Source of the DNA: Dipetalonema caudispina
Lineage: Eukaryota; Nematoda; Chromadorea; Rhabditida; Onchocercidae
Length of the DNA: 64,000 nt
NCBI GenBank assembly: GCA_013365325.1
Contig: JABVXV010000011.1
Location: 62,001 to 126,000 of the forward strand
Reading direction: 5' to 3'
The translations under genes were made by a program, and so were the position numbers. Under the pieces are notes generated by a model. That model made no database searches and was not told the DNA's origin. It saw only the letters and a program-made list of their open reading frames with translations. Shown here piece by piece: positions 45,316 through 57,588 of this stretch; the stretch's first letter is position 1, and the number at the start of each line of letters is the position of its first letter.

Positions 45316-47156
45316 CAGGAATAGCTGAATGGAAATGAGAACTTTAGTAGATTCAATATGATGACAGACGTAAATCCAGCCAGAATTACCGAATCGGCGA
45401 AAATTGATTAAAAAAAGTTTGAAAGCCCGCATGAAACCAATTTAAATAAACGTCTATATAAGCGGAAGTAGATTTAATTACAGGGTGACTGCTTTTTCTC
45501 AGGATCTGAAATTCAAATTGAAGTATACGACCAAACTACCGCCCATGCCTACTTCACAATAGTGTCTCTGAGAACTAGCTAACATACAGATAAAATTTAG
45601 AAAACATGAGTGCTGCCAGAGTTCTTTCCTGATAAAATCATGACCTCATTTACCTAATCATGTTCAGAACAAACTTTGTTTCATCTCATCATTATCCTCA
45701 CAGAAATTTACCGTACGAAAACCAGAGTCAAAGGTACTACGTAATAAAATCAAAATATTCTTGAAATTTATTCCAAAAAATATAACTCATATTTTGTTCA
45801 TTTCAAGGATAATATTTCACTGAAAAAATTCTTTCCACAGCAAAAATATTAATAATAAAAATAAAAATTTTGTGTTACAGCTCGTACTTCTGTCAAGAAT
45901 GATGAACGAAGAATGGCAGTGCTATATCTTTAAGCAATGTTTTCCAAGGTTTGCCTGAACATTATCATATTTGCAGCGATTCAGTAGAAGCATCTACGTA
46001 AGATCGTCCGTAGAAACATCATTTCATTTCATGATTTACTCTTGTCCAGAAAGCTCATCCCACATATTCAATTTCGTAGATAAATAGGTTGCACAAGTTT
46101 CCTAAAATTTTAATGTAGATAGACGGTACCTCATCACAGGATAGATACTTCAGTATTGAGAATATTCGCTGCTTGCGACAGATTGTGTTATTTGTCTAAA
46201 GGGTAAACACGAAATCAAGTGATAGAGTGATAAACAGATCACATTTTCAAACTGCGAAGATCGGGAAAAGTTATAAAGATTATCGGTAAGAATGATCAAG
46301 TATATACAATTATGACATTTTGGAACTGTTATCCAAGGAGTTGTCAGTACTGTAGCACTGCCTTCATGCTTTATCACACGATAGTTTTGAAATGAAAAAA
46401 TTCAAGGATCTAAAACTGTTCTTAGATTCTACCAGTAATTCAAGTTGAAAATTCATATTTTGGACGACGTTAGAGGATTTTTGATAAAGATGCATCTTAT
46501 GCTCAAGATAATATCAGTGCTACAAAATTCAATGATAAGTTAAATCCAATTGATTTCCGAGACTTCGAAAGAGCTCTTGAATACTTGAGATGAGCATTCA
46601 CACCAATGAATGCAAGTGGATCTCCTTTGTGACGCTGACCTTTCCCGAAAAGACGCTTACACCTGAACGCAATAAGCAATTTAAATTGAACTAACGGGCT
46701 AAATTCACGAATCAACTCTCTTCAAAGTCAAGTTGCGCTTCTTCACCGATGTAATGAAATTTGAATTGATGTAAATATAACAATTACGAAGAGGATGGAA
46801 GACGAGGAGAGAAGAAGTGGGTGGAAATATCGGCGTGGTTGTGGTAGAAGGAGGGAGATACATTGCACTATGATCCCTATTATTATGGATCGTGTGGGGA
46901 TAATGGATATTTACGGTGCTTACTTTGTCTTAACTGAAATTTGATTCACTTCCTTCCTGGCAAAATTCGCTATTTTCTATAAGGATATGGTAAGAATCGA
47001 ATTCAATTCTAGGTTAGTGTCTTCCAGTAAATTCAGGTTTACTTATAAGAATCTTCTAGTTCAGTGGAGATATGATTTTATCAGATATATAAACGTTACT
47101 TTGTGAACAGAAGCTGCGTTCGCATACCGAAATTTTGCAGTTGAGCGATTATCGTT
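45316..47156. other. Intergenic region between TBCK and the GGA-like remnant
   Basis: Divergent spacing (TBCK minus, remnant plus), so probably promoter DNA. A purine-rich stretch at 46790-46870 is less AT-rich than its surroundings. The minus frame at 46503-46715 has no support. ATTTTGCAG at 47140 precedes the first ATG of the remnant. Confidence 0.4.
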
Positions 47157-49455
47157 ATGGCGGAGGATGACAAATTATCAGATTCATTGCTAGTGGTTCG
47201 ATAATGTTACATATATTTACTGTTTGTGCTTACGTAGTATGAATACAGTTCGTGCAATAAATCTGTTCATCAGTGATGCATATCCTTTGTAAGCAGATAA
47301 GCTGATGGAACACAAGTTTCAATGGAAATTTTGGCACATTAAAATTTGCTTCTCCGAAATCAAACTGAAGCTACTTTGAAAGTTATCTAATAAAAAGATT
47401 TGTTTCATTCATAGATTTGTTATCATTTGCGCTAATTATATGTGACATATGACTTTACATTTTCTGCAAGACTTTCAGTGTTTCAGCTGTAGATCGCTTC
47501 TATTTCGATTGCTAGTTAAGCTGTCGGTAATTCCCGTCAAACACTTTAAAAAAGCTGGGTCATCCCTCATAATTTGAGAGAAATATTTAATTGCTTATGT
47601 AAAAAATCAGTCTGTATCAGTATCTTATATTACAAAACGACAAATGTTGATGTAAGAACAGAACTGATTCAGTGCTTTATAAATGGTAGAAGATGGTGCG
47701 TTATCTTCCGAAGTTCAAGCTGGTATGTGAAGTACGCAAATGTCTTTTCTTCTGATAAGCTATGAATTATATCACTAATATAGACTGGACTTAGGTTAAT
47801 GAGCCGCTGAAGGAGCAGAACTGATTTATATTTCTCCGGCATCCTGATTCGCATCAATGAAAGATGATAAAAAAAGTCTCTATTATCACAATTGTTAAGA
47901 AGCAATAATAAAGAGGACCTAAAACCTGGTAACAGTCTCATTAAAAATATGGTGCGCTGAGTTAACATGGTGTTGGAAGGTTTGAAAGTTTTGTTTTTAG
48001 CGGAATTGCTTATGTAAAATGTATTTTTGACATGTGCAGCCGGAAAGAATGATATTTAGTTGTAGCATTAAAGCAGAATCAATTCCATTTTTAATTCAAG
48101 ATCGGAAAGTTGAACTAATGAACATGGTGTTGGAAAAAGCTTAAGTCTCTTGAATGAAATTTCGGCTCACTGAAAAATTTCGCAGGATATGTTTTTAAAA
48201 GCCGAATTCATTTTCCTATATTCCACTGTTACTAGGATACATATTTCAGAAACTGTTTACAACGTTTGTTGAGAACGGACCAATACTATTTCGTCGTAAC
48301 TGCCGAATATAACGACTTTGATTTGGCAGTTGTTCTTGCTATCAGTGAATCTGTGAATAAGCGATGTAAAATAAAAGAAATGTGATATAAAGGTCTTTTC
48401 AGCTGTCAGCCAATAGTGATACCTTGATTTAGAATTGCTATTCACATCACATTCATTTTTCATGCTGTAATGTTAGAATAGGTTGGTTACAAAGTGAACT
48501 TTTTGTATTTTCTTGAACGGTGACATAGCGGACTTTCTTTTTGTGTCAACATTAGAGCCATTGGTCAATAAAAATCTTTTATAAATGATCAGTTATTGAC
48601 CGATTTTTTATTTAGCTGAATGTAAAATAAACTGGTTTCATTAAATTGCAGAACAAGACCTGGCCATATTAGTATTTTGAATGAAAGCAACATATTGGGA
48701 AGTCGATCTTAGTACGGTCTTTATGAAATTCCGGAATCAATGGAAGAAATTGAGGAAAAAAGCCAAGCCAGCGTTATTTTTAATTTAAAGTACCATACAT
48801 AATGGTGATGTTCATTGCCTGAAACTAAAAATTAGCTTCTCTAAAATATCAATAAAAACCTGTACATTATATATATATATATTGGTAAGGAGAACTAGAC
48901 AAAGATGATACAGCAGCTCTCACTGTTCTGGTTTTCTGACTTTGGAGAAAAACGAACTGAGGTTTGCATTGGAAATGAAATACATTCTGCTGTCAGTGAT
49001 TTATTTGTTCTGTTAACAATTTGCCGTCTAAGTAGGAGATTGAAAGGTAGTTTTGTAACATCTGTGAAAGAATTCTCTGCTCCTGAATCGAATTGATCAG
49101 TGAAGGGTTCTTATGCATCGTGATGATTTGAAGAATTTGGTGTGTTATGGTAAGAATAACGTCGTTATTTTTGCTGTAGGCACTAGCATCAATGCTGCGA
49201 ACAAATGGATTGTAAATCTGTAACATTGGTGGCATCTTTGGGGTCAAATCACTTCGTGCAATGAATTATGCACTTATTAAAGTGGATGAGGATAATACTG
49301 GCATCCTCAATGGTTTGCTTCAACTTCACACATCAGCTTTAAGAAAGGCTGCTAATGAAAGACTGGACTTGGAAATTTCCGCAATAGTCCTATAAATGTT
49401 GTAGTCAATAATGAACTCGACAATATGGATCTGTTCAAAAACGATCTCGCAGAGG
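47157..49455 (+). pseudogene. Broken GGA-family clathrin adaptor gene (VHS-GAT-GAE)
   Basis: GGA proteins are monomeric clathrin adaptors of the trans-Golgi network. No single frame is open, but blocks in the expected GGA order appear on the plus strand: ATG at 47157 (MAEDDKLSDSLL). VHS pieces are 47239-47290 (RAINLFISDAYPL) and 47301-47390 (SMEILAH; KFASPKS in the next frame; TEATLKVI back in the first), then 47655-47732 (VRTELIQCFINGRRW, LSSEVQA). GAT pieces are 47850-47948 (LLRSNNKEDLKPGNSLIKNM), 48037-48141 after TGTGCAG (DRKVELMNMVLE) and 48250-48390 after TTTCAG (KLFTTFVENG, frameshift, YNDFDLAVVLAI). An acidic hinge lies near 48720-48830. GAE pieces are 49100-49190 (VVIFAVGTSINAA), 49258-49380 (LHTSALRKAANERLDLEI) and 49411-49437 (NELDNMDLF). 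Several frameshifts and stops, with splice acceptors kept, point to an unprocessed pseudogene. Alignment is by eye from family knowledge. Confidence 0.55.
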
Positions 49456-49496
49456 GTATAGTCAGTTTCTCAGTTTTAAAACTGACGTACTTGTAG

Positions 49497-52335
49497 CATT
49501 AAATACATTAAGTTTTCTGGAACATATTGGGATTTGCGAATCAGTTTACATCCTGAATGAGGCCTTCGTTTCTATTAATCAGCTACGATTAAGTCCATTT
49601 TACTCTTTTTACTTCATTGAACAGTTTCTTACCATAGCAAAGTTACTTTTTTGATCTTTCTGGGTTTCAGATTCGTACATTCCTAAGAGCATGTTTGTTG
49701 AAGAGGTATAAAAGGGTTTTGTTTTGCAAGAAATCCATCGCCAATATACGACGTCTAATCGTTACAATCGTGTCTTTAGCTAGCATTTATTACATGTCCA
49801 GCTTAGGTGTGAAACTTTCACTATCTTGCAAAAATCCTGCATGCTATTGTTTTAACTTTTAGAACGCAGCATTCACCTTCCGTAAACTTTTTTCTTTTTC
49901 TAAAAAATAACTCAATTTCTAGAATGTTAAGTTGCAACGTTTTGTTATTGAAGAAATTATTTTCCAGCTTTTCTGTCTGCTTTTGCACTTCCTTCTATTA
50001 CACCGTTCGGTCTTATTTTCGTACCAACAATTATACTTCGGTAAGGAATTATATTTTAGTTCTTAGCTAAGAATGCCTAGTTAGCAGAATGATCCTCCCT
50101 GTTTTGTTCATGAAAACCTAGGAAATAAACTTCATAGTTATCCATTCTTATTTTTATTTTAATTTTTATCTTCCCTCTCTCATTTTCTCCGCTTCTAACA
50201 ATTCGATACACATATGACATTTATACTTGTAAATGATAATCAACAAAGTGCAAACAACATAAATAAAATGGTTTTGATGTGCCAAAATGTGAAGGCACAT
50301 CAAAGCATTGTATTTTTTAAATCGGAAAGTTGCTTGGTTACCATTGTTAGTTCCATTGCACGTGTGCAATCATTTGTTGACTTTCCCTTGCAAATATAAC
50401 AAATTTGTCCATACAATTTTATTTTACAATCTCATTTTTGTAGTTACGTTCAAATTCCTTTAAAGTCAATGTTTTAAAATTGATCGATCTGATACATGCA
50501 TTTTTATAATAATTTCATCATGTTTATCTTAAATCAGATTTGTAATGACACTTTTTTCATGTTTTAATACAAAATGTAGGATAAAGGATCGATTTTCTAT
50601 TTCAAAAAAATATAGTTTTGTTAACATATTACTTACTGTAGAATTTATATAGCTTTTATAATATTCTTATCTACCTGCTAATGAGTTTTGAGCCTTACCA
50701 TAAAACTCGTGAATCGAAAAGTTAATCTTTTCTCTTAAGGCGTTTAGAAATAGCCGATTTTCATGAGCTTAACATGAGGTATCCAAATTCCTCTGAAGAG
50801 TTGAAATTTTTATTGATATATGCAGAAAACTGCCCTGTAGTTTTTTGGAAAGAAATTCGGATAAGTGAGTGATTTGCAATAAATGGTTTTATCAATTTAT
50901 CGGGAAGTTATGCACTTTTTTTGGTTTCAAATTCTTGTGATGCTCCTGCACATTTCCGACTTTGTCAAGTGATTCAAAGAGGCAGAGAATCTTAGCAAAG
51001 GTAGCCCGTTTTAGACGTGTAGGCAGGAATAATAAATTTGTTGTTGATAATTTTGTAAAAAAAATTCTTAATCCTTTTGATTACGCTCATATTCACTTGC
51101 TGTTTTTGTGAATGGTTAGCATTTGGATGTTTCACAATTTTTTTTTTTTTTTTTTTTTTTCGTAGGAAAGACAGATGACCTTAATAGTGGCAGATTTATT
51201 TCTGATTAATAAACGCATAGGAAAGTTGGGCAGATTTCTCCGTCTACTTGTTATTTGATACCGAGTATATGTGTAGTAATTCTTTCAGAACTATATGACA
51301 AATGGTTGCACTATCGTGCTAGTGAGTTGGGATTATGGAATTTTGCAATCAAGAAACCTGTTTTTTGTTACGCGATGAATGGATTTTTCTACACCTTTTG
51401 TTTGAGTGGATTTTTCTACACCTTTTGTTAGTGGACCCTCATACAACTTTTTTCTCTATCGTCTTTATCCATTATCTATTATCATTGTCTAGATTAAACC
51501 AAAAAGAAGCTTAACAATATTCGTTTTTTTTTTTTTTTGGAAAAGTTCTGGTAACACATAGGGTAGAGAAGACATACTCTTTTCTATCGTGTTTCTGCTG
51601 TTGAGCAGTATGAAATTTATTGATCAAGAATAGTGAATTATAGTAAAAAAAAAAAAAAATGTTGAAAGATATTGAGTTTTAGACTGTTGTATTTTTCTGC
51701 AAATGAAGAAAGGCTCTTATTGATGTTGTAGAGAAAATTGTGCTTTTCAGTGTAGTAATTATCGTAACTGCAAATACTTTTTCCAGCAGAGATCAGCCCT
51801 TGTGAGATGAAATATATGGAGTTTGTGACCCTGTGAAGATCGAGCTGCTGCGTCTTCTACTTTTCTCGTTGTGGTATGTAAACGAAACATATGAGATTCT
51901 TTATCAGTTCTCTTAATGACTCCTTTTCCCGCGAAAATGGATATTATGCATTCTGAGTTTAGTCCATTAACAGTTATTGTCGAAATAGGAAAATTTTACA
52001 AAGGAGTTTTTGGACGCAGCTAAAAATTTGAAAACTCCTCTGCGTTCAACTTGACGTTTCTGCATAATGTGTTACGATTGATACCCAGATGTTGGAGATG
52101 TCACTAGTAGATGAAATACTGTGCACTTCAGAGACAAATTTTCAAGATGAGGAAAATGTAAATATTTTGAGATATGTCGGGTATTTTTGCATTTGAAGAT
52201 ACACTCGCTGGAATGGTTCAATGATATTGAACACAGGAGGTTTTCATTTTGCAGCCAGTTACCAACTCGATGCTACGTTTCTCAGCACCATTGTCGAGTG
52301 TGAACTTGGATGTTTTCTCGCTTCAGTTGTGACCT
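49497..52335 (+). pseudogene. LETM1-family-like gene, probably decayed
   Basis: Immediately downstream of the GGA remnant. Middle exons join in phase with good sites: 49784-49806, 49968-50040 (transmembrane-like FLSAFALPSITPFGLIF), 50740-50864 (RRLEIADFHELNMRYP, CPVVFWKEIRI; donor GTGAGT) and 51289-51321 (KLYDKWLHYRA; donor GTGAGT). Further coding-like pieces are 51800-51880 (EIYGVCDPVKIELLRLLLF) and 52090-52190 (VDEILCTSETNFQDEENVNI, LRYVGYF). After an apparent T-run frameshift near 52187 comes FEDTLAGMVQ, then stops where a Trp and a Leu would be expected, then TQEVFILQP. The order of transmembrane segment, helical region and an ED-x-L-x-G-x-x-x-Q motif resembles LETM1/LETMD1 mitochondrial proteins. 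The 5' end is unclear (reading ALNTLSFLEHIG from 49497). The family call is tentative; the 3' part looks broken. Confidence 0.4.
51138..51161. repeat. Poly(T) tract
   Basis: About 24 T residues between two coding-like exons of the LETM-like remnant. Confidence 0.85.
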
Positions 52336-52999
52336 GATATGATCTATGACTTTAGAATGATAAATTTTTTGTTGCAAACCCGTTATTTTTCACTACTTGG
52401 GTAACCAATTTGCTTCTCTAACATCTAGTGGTACATGAACTCCACTAATTGGATTTCGTCAATTTTCATTATCGGATGCAAACAGTGAATACATTCTACG
52501 CCGGCTAAAAACGGTGACCCATTTTGACATTTGGTTGTTGTGTAAGGAAGGTAACCGTTGATTGTGTAAAATTAATATCTGGTGCCTTTTATTTCCGGGA
52601 AATTAACTTGTTGAATGGTAGACATTAGGACCAGAACGACCCGACATTTTAAGTAGGCTCTGGTCGTCGACAGACTGATTGGTACATGTTGATCACATTT
52701 GATGAGATATCGGTTGTTGCATATAGGACTGTGTGGATGAGGTAGTGGCCATGTATTTCGTGAAAGTGCAGGATGCGATAATACTGTAAAGATCGCATTA
52801 CAGGGGTACATTGCGAAGATGTTCAGTTGTGCCTTGGAAGGTGTAGTTGATGTAGTGCTTAGCATTTCGTTAGATTTAGTTCAGAGTGAACTCTGATAAA
52901 GTTTTGAGTTGCGTATGAAGGCCGTCTTGAATTTATTCGCCAAGTTAATGGTATTCGTGGCATTTTACGGCAGCACTTTATCGATGTTTTTCAGCAGTC
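52336..52999. other. Upstream region of complex I 49 kDa gene
   Basis: No convincing gene; the minus-strand frame at 52572-52865 has no splice or family support. It ends in GATGTTTTTCAG at about 52994, five bases before the gas-1 ATG, a good trans-splice acceptor. Confidence 0.45.
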
Positions 53000-55900
53000 A
53001 TGGCCTTGGCTCGTTTTTCTTCTTTATTGTCATTTACGCTGAAACCTAATATGCTTCCTGCTGTAGTGCAAAGTATCCGTCATTCCCATGCATTGTGGTT
53101 TCCAGACGCAAAGTTCTATCGCGAGTTTAAGGTACGTTTTTATTAATAATTATATGTGTTAAAAAACTAGCAAACATTTTTAAAACGAAATCTTCATTAC
53201 TATGTTTAAATCCTACTGTATTTAGCAAAGAGAAATTGATTAATAAATGGTTCAGAAGGGAAGTGTGCTGGGTCGTGTTTGGGCAGCAAAAGCGACTGAA
53301 TATGAGAAACATGTTGGGACGAGCAACGTATTAGAAGATTATTGCAGAAGACCCGGAATATCAGATATTACAGAATTACATGAAAAGCCGCTGCATTATT
53401 ATCTTTTGAACTTCGGTCCTCAACATCCAGCAGCACATGGTGTACTGCGATTGGTTTTGGAGTTAGATAATGAAGTCCGTTTACTGTTTTATCTTCTTTT
53501 TTTCTGCAGTTCATTGTAGCATGGTTATCCACTATATATAAATATATATATATATATATATTTGTTTTTTATAGATAGTGATGAAGGCAACACCTCATGT
53601 TGGGTTACTGCATCGTGCTACAGAAAAGTTGATTGAATACAAGACATATACCCAAGCTCTTCCATATTTCGATCGTTTGGATTATATCACGATGCTCACA
53701 AATGAACAAGGCTTTGCACTAGCTGTTGAAAAATTGTTGGGAATTGAAATACCTCCTCGAGCTAAGTGGATTCGCAGTGTGTTTTTTCCTAACTTACAGA
53801 AATTTGGATTGCTTTAATCCATTTGTAAGCTTGAATTTTTACAGCATTATTCGCTGAACTAAATCGTCTTGCAAATCACGTATTTAGTATTGTGACCCAT
53901 GCACTCGATATTGGTGCTATGACGCCTTTATTCTGGATGTTTGAAGAACGTGAAAAACTGTTCGAATTCAAGTAAACGATTTTTCCATTCACTTTTTACA
54001 GAGTCAGTTTTGATCTGCTGCTTTCACAATATGAGTACATCATATTTTTTAAGGAGCCATTACATGCTGTTCATTTGTTGGCGAAACGAATGACATAATT
54101 CTTAGGATTCCCGTTTTTCTTCTCTTGACTCTAACGACATATGTTGCGTCGTTCATTAATTGGAGATTTCTATTTGTTAAGTTGTTCTAGAATGGTGATG
54201 TCTGATGTTCCATCACTCCCGTCATGTCAGAATTCCGTTCTCTTTTTCCTAGCAGTTACGGCTAGTTTGCTTATGTCATTGCTTTTGACTCTACTTGAAG
54301 TTGTGGTGTTGTTTGTTTCTTTCACGTTTTCGGTTTTGTAATGCTTCGTTTCTCTGATTTGAAATTGTGGAAGAAATTAATTTCTTGGTTTTTCCAATAA
54401 TGGTAGGTAGCATTTCGTACTGATTAGTGTTGAATGTATCTGCTGTTGTAAGCCTGAAACTGAGATGATGGAACAGGGATTTGCGATTCGAATAGAATCA
54501 AAACTCTTCGTAATTCTCCTAGATTGATCTGTCAGTGGTGCAGTCATGCCTCTACTGTAAAACTGACATCATCCATTGATATTAAAGCGTGGAATACTTA
54601 TTGTATGTCCATTCTAATCAGTTCGTAGAGAAAATACCCGAAGTTCATCCTCTTTTCACTCTTGAATGGTTTTCAAGCTGTTTTCTTGGGAGGTCAGGGT
54701 TTTTTGTCGTATCGATAGTCATCAGCAGTAATCGCCATGATGCTTTAGTAAAATTGATCTGAACTGTAGTTTCATTTTATCGTTTTCTTTTAGCTTTCCG
54801 TGTTATTTTCTTATGATCACTTTCCATGTTGAAAGACTCACTGTGGAGATGTCTCTGAACACATCTCTTATGCTAATAAGAAGTTGTATAAGTTGTTCAA
54901 ATTTTTGCATTTAACGCAGTCATCGTCGAACTGTGGATTTCGCGGCTACTTTGATTTTCTCTGAATCTCCCTTTCCGTGAAAAGTTCAGTTTAAATTTCC
55001 CACCACGACCACTGGGAAGGATTTAATCGTAAAAACTGATTGTAGAAAATGCCTTAATCTTATTGTGAATAACCGTTGTAGCGATAATTTTGGACTGGTA
55101 GTTTTTTTCAATGTTGTTTTGCCAGAGACGCCATTTTTTTACGAAAGACCTCACAACGATTTTTTGAGACTCATTATTGACGATAAACCGCTGCATTCTG
55201 TACTCAATTGCTCCTCCAATGCTCAGAAAAAAATCATAGTATTATCTCGAGATTGTATAAAGCACCCTTCGATTCGTTTTATTACATTGGTCATGTCGAC
55301 AGATATTCTGTGAGCTTTGTTGAAGAAGTTAGTAATATGTTCATCTTACCGCAATCTACAGTGCAGTTCATGTTGACACACTTGGTGTATCATAAAAAAT
55401 TAAAGTGGCTCTCCTTACTTATCTGAGTCTAGTCATTTGCTCATAGCCATCCTAGAGGTAAACAGAGCACTGATCTGTTCTTTGTACTGATTCAGTTTTT
55501 CCTCACTTACGAACTGTCAGTGAGACTTATCATTCATGATTTGATGACAAGATATCCTACAAGCCTGATTTCAGTGAGAGAGTCTCAGGAGCAAGGATGC
55601 ATGTGAATTACATAAGGCCAGGTGGAGTGGCGTGGGACTTGTCATTGGGTCTGTTAGACGACATATATGATTGGGCCGTCCAGTTTCCACAGCGTATTGA
55701 TGCCATGGAAGACATGCTTACTGAAAATCGAATATGGAAGGTAACATTTCTTTTTTAACGTCTTTTCTGTTTCGTAAAATAACTTAAATTATTTCTTTTC
55801 TTGTTTCTTATTTCTTATTGAAATGATGCTTATTGGAGGCAGTAATTCATCATTAACTGATGTGAAACATTTGTTCCGCAATTATAGACTCGTACACGTG

Positions 55901-57365
55901 ATATTGGCTTGATATCAGCGTCGGATGCGCAAAACTTGGGTTTTTCGGGGGTTATGCTACGCGGATCTGGAGTTAAGTACGATGTGAGGAAAGCACAACC
56001 TTATGAAGCTTACGATCAGATCGAGTTCGATATTCCTGTTGGAACAAGGGGCGACTGTTATGATCGGTAGGCAATCAGCAAGAAAAGAATATAGAAAAGT
56101 ATATGGTTTGTTGAAGCTTTCGTTAATATAGATATCACTGCTGAATTTTTCACTTCAATTTCTTGTTGGAATTGATGTATTTTTAGGTACCTATGTCGGT
56201 TGGAAGAAATGCGTCAAAGTCTGAGAATTATACTAGATTGTATGAACAAAATGCCCCCAGGAGAAATCAAGGTGGACGATCACAAAATTGTGCCACCAAA
56301 ACGAGAAGAAATGAAGGTTAGAAAAACTGTTAAATCCCTTGTTATGCTGAAGTTCACGTTTCATTCATTCCCTCATCTTTGGAAATATTTGTAGAACAGC
56401 ATGGAGTCGCTCATACACCATTTTAAATTCTTCTCTGAAGGCTATCAAGTACCACCGGGCAGCTGCTATGTTCCTATAGAAGCTCCGAATGGTGAGTACG
56501 GCACTTACTTAGTTGCAGATGGGACATCAAAACCATATCGATGCTTTATTCGAGGGCCGGGGTAAGCCATTTGTCCTAATTTTTTTTTATTTTATAACGT
56601 AGACTGTGAACTTCAAACTTTGCTATCCATCTCTAACGATATGTTGCCTGTGGACTTACAAAAAAGTTGTTCTCTTAATTTACTACTGAAAAAAGCCAGC
56701 ATGGCAGTAAAGACGAGGTAACACGGTTAGCAGGGAGCATGAAGGCACAAGAAGAATCATAAGGATTTTTTCCGGGAACTATCTAAAAAGGGCTGTTTCT
56801 TTTGTAGCAGAGGAGAACGGTAAGTCTGTTTATCTGAGTCTGGTAAGTCTATTCATATATAACAGTCAATTACGAAGATGATTTAATTCTAGCTTAACAT
56901 AAGCTAAACTGTTAGATTTTGTAGATATTTGGTTTTACAAGTTGCATATAGTTCCACTGGATACATTTAGTCACATTTTTTCAAAAAGGTTTCGAGGAGC
57001 TTCGTTTTTTATCATTTCGACACTTTGTCGTAGATGAGATCTACTTGGTTTATAAGATTTTACTCCAACCGTAAGTGTAGAACCTGTTATCTCTTAACAT
57101 AAACTAAATTTAGTTTAACGTAAGGTTAGAGCTCGTCTTAGTTTAACACGAGTTTAGAGCTTAAAAATGACGTTTTCAATCGATGATTAAGCATAAAATC
57201 GTGGATTGTATAAGGTCTTTGCGTACTTTGAAGTAGAACTGGTTCGAACTTTGCAGATTTGCACATTTGGCTGGTTTACACGATCTAACACATATGAGTT
57301 TGATCTCTGATGTAGTCGCAGTCATTGGTACAATGGATATTGTTTTTGGTGAAGTGGATCGTTGA
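53000..57365 (+). CDS. gas-1: NADH:ubiquinone oxidoreductase 49 kDa subunit, mitochondrial
   Basis: NDUFS2-type core subunit of respiratory complex I, in the peripheral arm of the mitochondrial inner-membrane enzyme, forming part of the quinone site. Exons: 53000-53131, 53256-53474, 53575-53776, 53845-53971, 55575-55740, 55888-56066, 56187-56316, 56395-56561, 57257-57365; about 476 aa, matching the family. The N-terminus ([14 protein letters not shown]...SIRHSH) is Ser/Arg-rich with few acids, as a mitochondrial presequence. Family motifs: [77 protein letters not shown], and the end [16 protein letters not shown]. The 53972-55574 intron is unusually long (1.6 kb). TTTTTCAG five bases before the ATG suggests trans-splicing. 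Intact. Whether it is the gas-1 ortholog rather than a paralog cannot be decided here. Confidence 0.96.
53536..53561. repeat. (AT)n-rich tract in gas-1 intron
   Basis: Short TATA repeats just before the acceptor at 53573. Confidence 0.8.
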
Positions 57366-57588
57366 ACTTGCAAAAATTGAATCTAGATTTCTAAAAGACT
57401 AATTCATGTGATTCTGTTCATTTTACGTGTTTGTTTTTTGTTGTTTGATGCTGCTTCTAACAAGCATTTGCGGGGAAGAGTATTGTTTACTCTTAGCATC
57501 AGTTCTCTGTAAAGAGAATTAGGATACGATATTGTTGGGTTGGCATTTGTATAGTAATTTATTTGCTAAATTATTACTATCAGCGCTT
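57366..57588. other. 3' flank of complex I gene
   Basis: Presumed 3' UTR of gas-1; no coding sequence seen. Confidence 0.4.

Noticed and set aside
47157..52335. Wolbachia (endosymbiont) DNA insertion as the source of the broken frames
   Set aside because: Considered because filarial genomes carry such insertions, but the pieces resemble eukaryotic proteins and are bounded by splice sites.
52572..52865. 97-codon minus-strand frame upstream of gas-1
   Set aside because: No splice sites or recognisable features; lies in the presumed promoter.
54141..54341. Hydrophobic 66-codon frame in the same intron
   Set aside because: T-rich DNA naturally reads as Leu/Phe/Val-rich; no supporting signals.
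55065..55426. Overlapping 82- and 72-codon frames in the long gas-1 intron
   Set aside because: Moderately protein-like, but no splice sites, start context or family could be recognised; may be chance or another remnant.
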